This document shows, in pieces, positions 6,170 through 6,611 of a stretch of DNA of 6,611 nt; the stretch's first letter is position 1; every line of letters starts with the position of its first letter. The notes beneath the pieces were generated by a model. The model was not told where the DNA came from, searched no databases, and was given only the letters and a program-made list of their open reading frames with translations. The translations under genes and the position numbers were made by a program. The stretch lies in contig JBBAVI010000164.1 in NCBI GenBank assembly GCA_040397785.1, positions 1 to 6,611 on the forward strand. The letters run 5' to 3'. Source of the stretch: M3007 sp040397785 (GTDB lineage Bacteria > Bacteroidota > Bacteroidia > Chitinophagales > Saprospiraceae).

Positions 6170-6611
6170 ATGCTCTTCACGAATGTTTTTATAGAAAAAC
6201 TTGCCAACCGCGCACCTGAATCGGTAGCTTTGGTGGAAAAAAACGGCGAAACCGTCACCTGCGGACAGCTTTACACGGAAAGTTTGCGTTTGGCGGTGCA
6301 TTTACAGCAAAACGGGGCGCAACGCCGTCAACGTGCGGTCATTGCGGCCGAACCAAGTGCCGATTTTGTCCGCATTATCTATGCTGCCATGCTCCTGGAT
6401 TGGGAAATTGCGATTATTGATCCAGACATGGGGCGCGAACATTTCAACGCAAAACTCGACCAATTTGACCCACATTGGGCGTTTATAGATTACCGTCTTT
6501 TGTTGTTGCAAGAACATCCTGTTTTGCGATGGCTTTATTTTTTGAAAAACCCGAACGGCATTTATTTACCCATGCGAAAAGGATTGCGTTTGGTCGGTGT
6601 CGGAACATGGT
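6170..6611 (+). CDS. AMP-dependent acyl synthetase/ligase, OleC-like, N-terminal part only
   Basis: An open frame of 147 codons runs off the right edge. The ATG at 6170 is the first after an in-frame TGA at 6089. The start of the ANL (adenylate-forming) fold is visible: APESVALVEKNGETVTCGQLY (14-34), an ADFVRIIYAAMLLDWEIAIIDP segment (about 64-85) and DPDMGREHFNAKL (84-96). The P-loop and adenylation motifs that would prove catalysis lie beyond the window. The IIDPDMGRE run, the following DPHWAFID stretch and the LRW near residue 120 resemble, from memory, the OleC beta-lactone synthetase / 'fatty acid CoA ligase family' branch, where a DPG-x-GR motif is followed by an AFIGIP-type stretch. 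Directly downstream of an OleA-like ketosynthase this makes OleC-like function the leading guess; a plain acyl-CoA or acyl-ACP ligase is the alternative. The 168-bp repeat-bearing gap leaves open whether it shares the upstream transcript. Confidence 0.85.
   Translation, partial: MLFTNVFIEKLANRAPESVALVEKNGETVTCGQLYTESLRLAVHLQQNGAQRRQRAVIAAEPSADFVRIIYAAMLLDWEIAIIDPDMGREHFNAKLDQFDPHWAFIDYRLLLLQEHPVLRWLYFLKNPNGIYLPMRKGLRLVGVGTW

Noticed and set aside
5831..6258. Two minus-strand frames (5831-6076 and 6040-6258) sharing an FVW-containing stretch
   Set aside because: The shared residues come from the 65-bp-period DNA repeat; the frames are antisense to the ketosynthase and ligase ends and lack other support. 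The period is not a multiple of three.

Overview
The window looks like a chromosomal segment from a member of the Bacteroidota, plausibly near the Saprospiria. This is inferred from promoter-like sequences of the Bacteroidota type (TTTG about 20 bp before TAnnTTTG), the near absence of Shine-Dalgarno sequences before clear starts, and the protein families present. No species can be named from the sequence alone.

Positions 1-2942, minus strand: the front of a tryptophan operon built from two fused genes. The first is trpG-trpD (glutamine amidotransferase plus anthranilate phosphoribosyltransferase). Ten bases later comes trpC-trpF (indole-3-glycerol-phosphate synthase plus phosphoribosylanthranilate isomerase), which runs off the left edge. 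Together they cover ammonia supply to anthranilate synthase and the next three steps. trpE is not upstream of trpG-trpD, and trpA/trpB, if linked, lie to the left. The TrpD half has unusual PRPP-site residues and the TrpF half also departs from its family pattern.

Positions 2943-3864: the trp promoter region, a short perfect hairpin, a minus-strand gene for a small exported Cys-containing protein of unknown function, and a divergent promoter region with an inverted repeat in the putative leader.

Positions 3865-6611, plus strand: a lipid-metabolism cluster. A membrane di-iron oxygenase of the alkylglycerol-monooxygenase-like branch of the sterol desaturase superfamily is followed after 7 bp by a ketosynthase-III-like thiolase-fold enzyme. 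That enzyme carries the Cys-His-Asn triad plus a glutamate in the position used by OleA. After a 168-bp gap holding a degenerate 65-bp-period direct repeat comes the N-terminal third of an acyl-adenylating enzyme that resembles OleC. The most interesting reading is an OleA/OleC-type (head-to-head acyl condensation, beta-lactone or olefin) pathway linked to a membrane lipid oxygenase. The part that would decide this, OleD/OleB homologues and the rest of the ligase, lies beyond the right edge.
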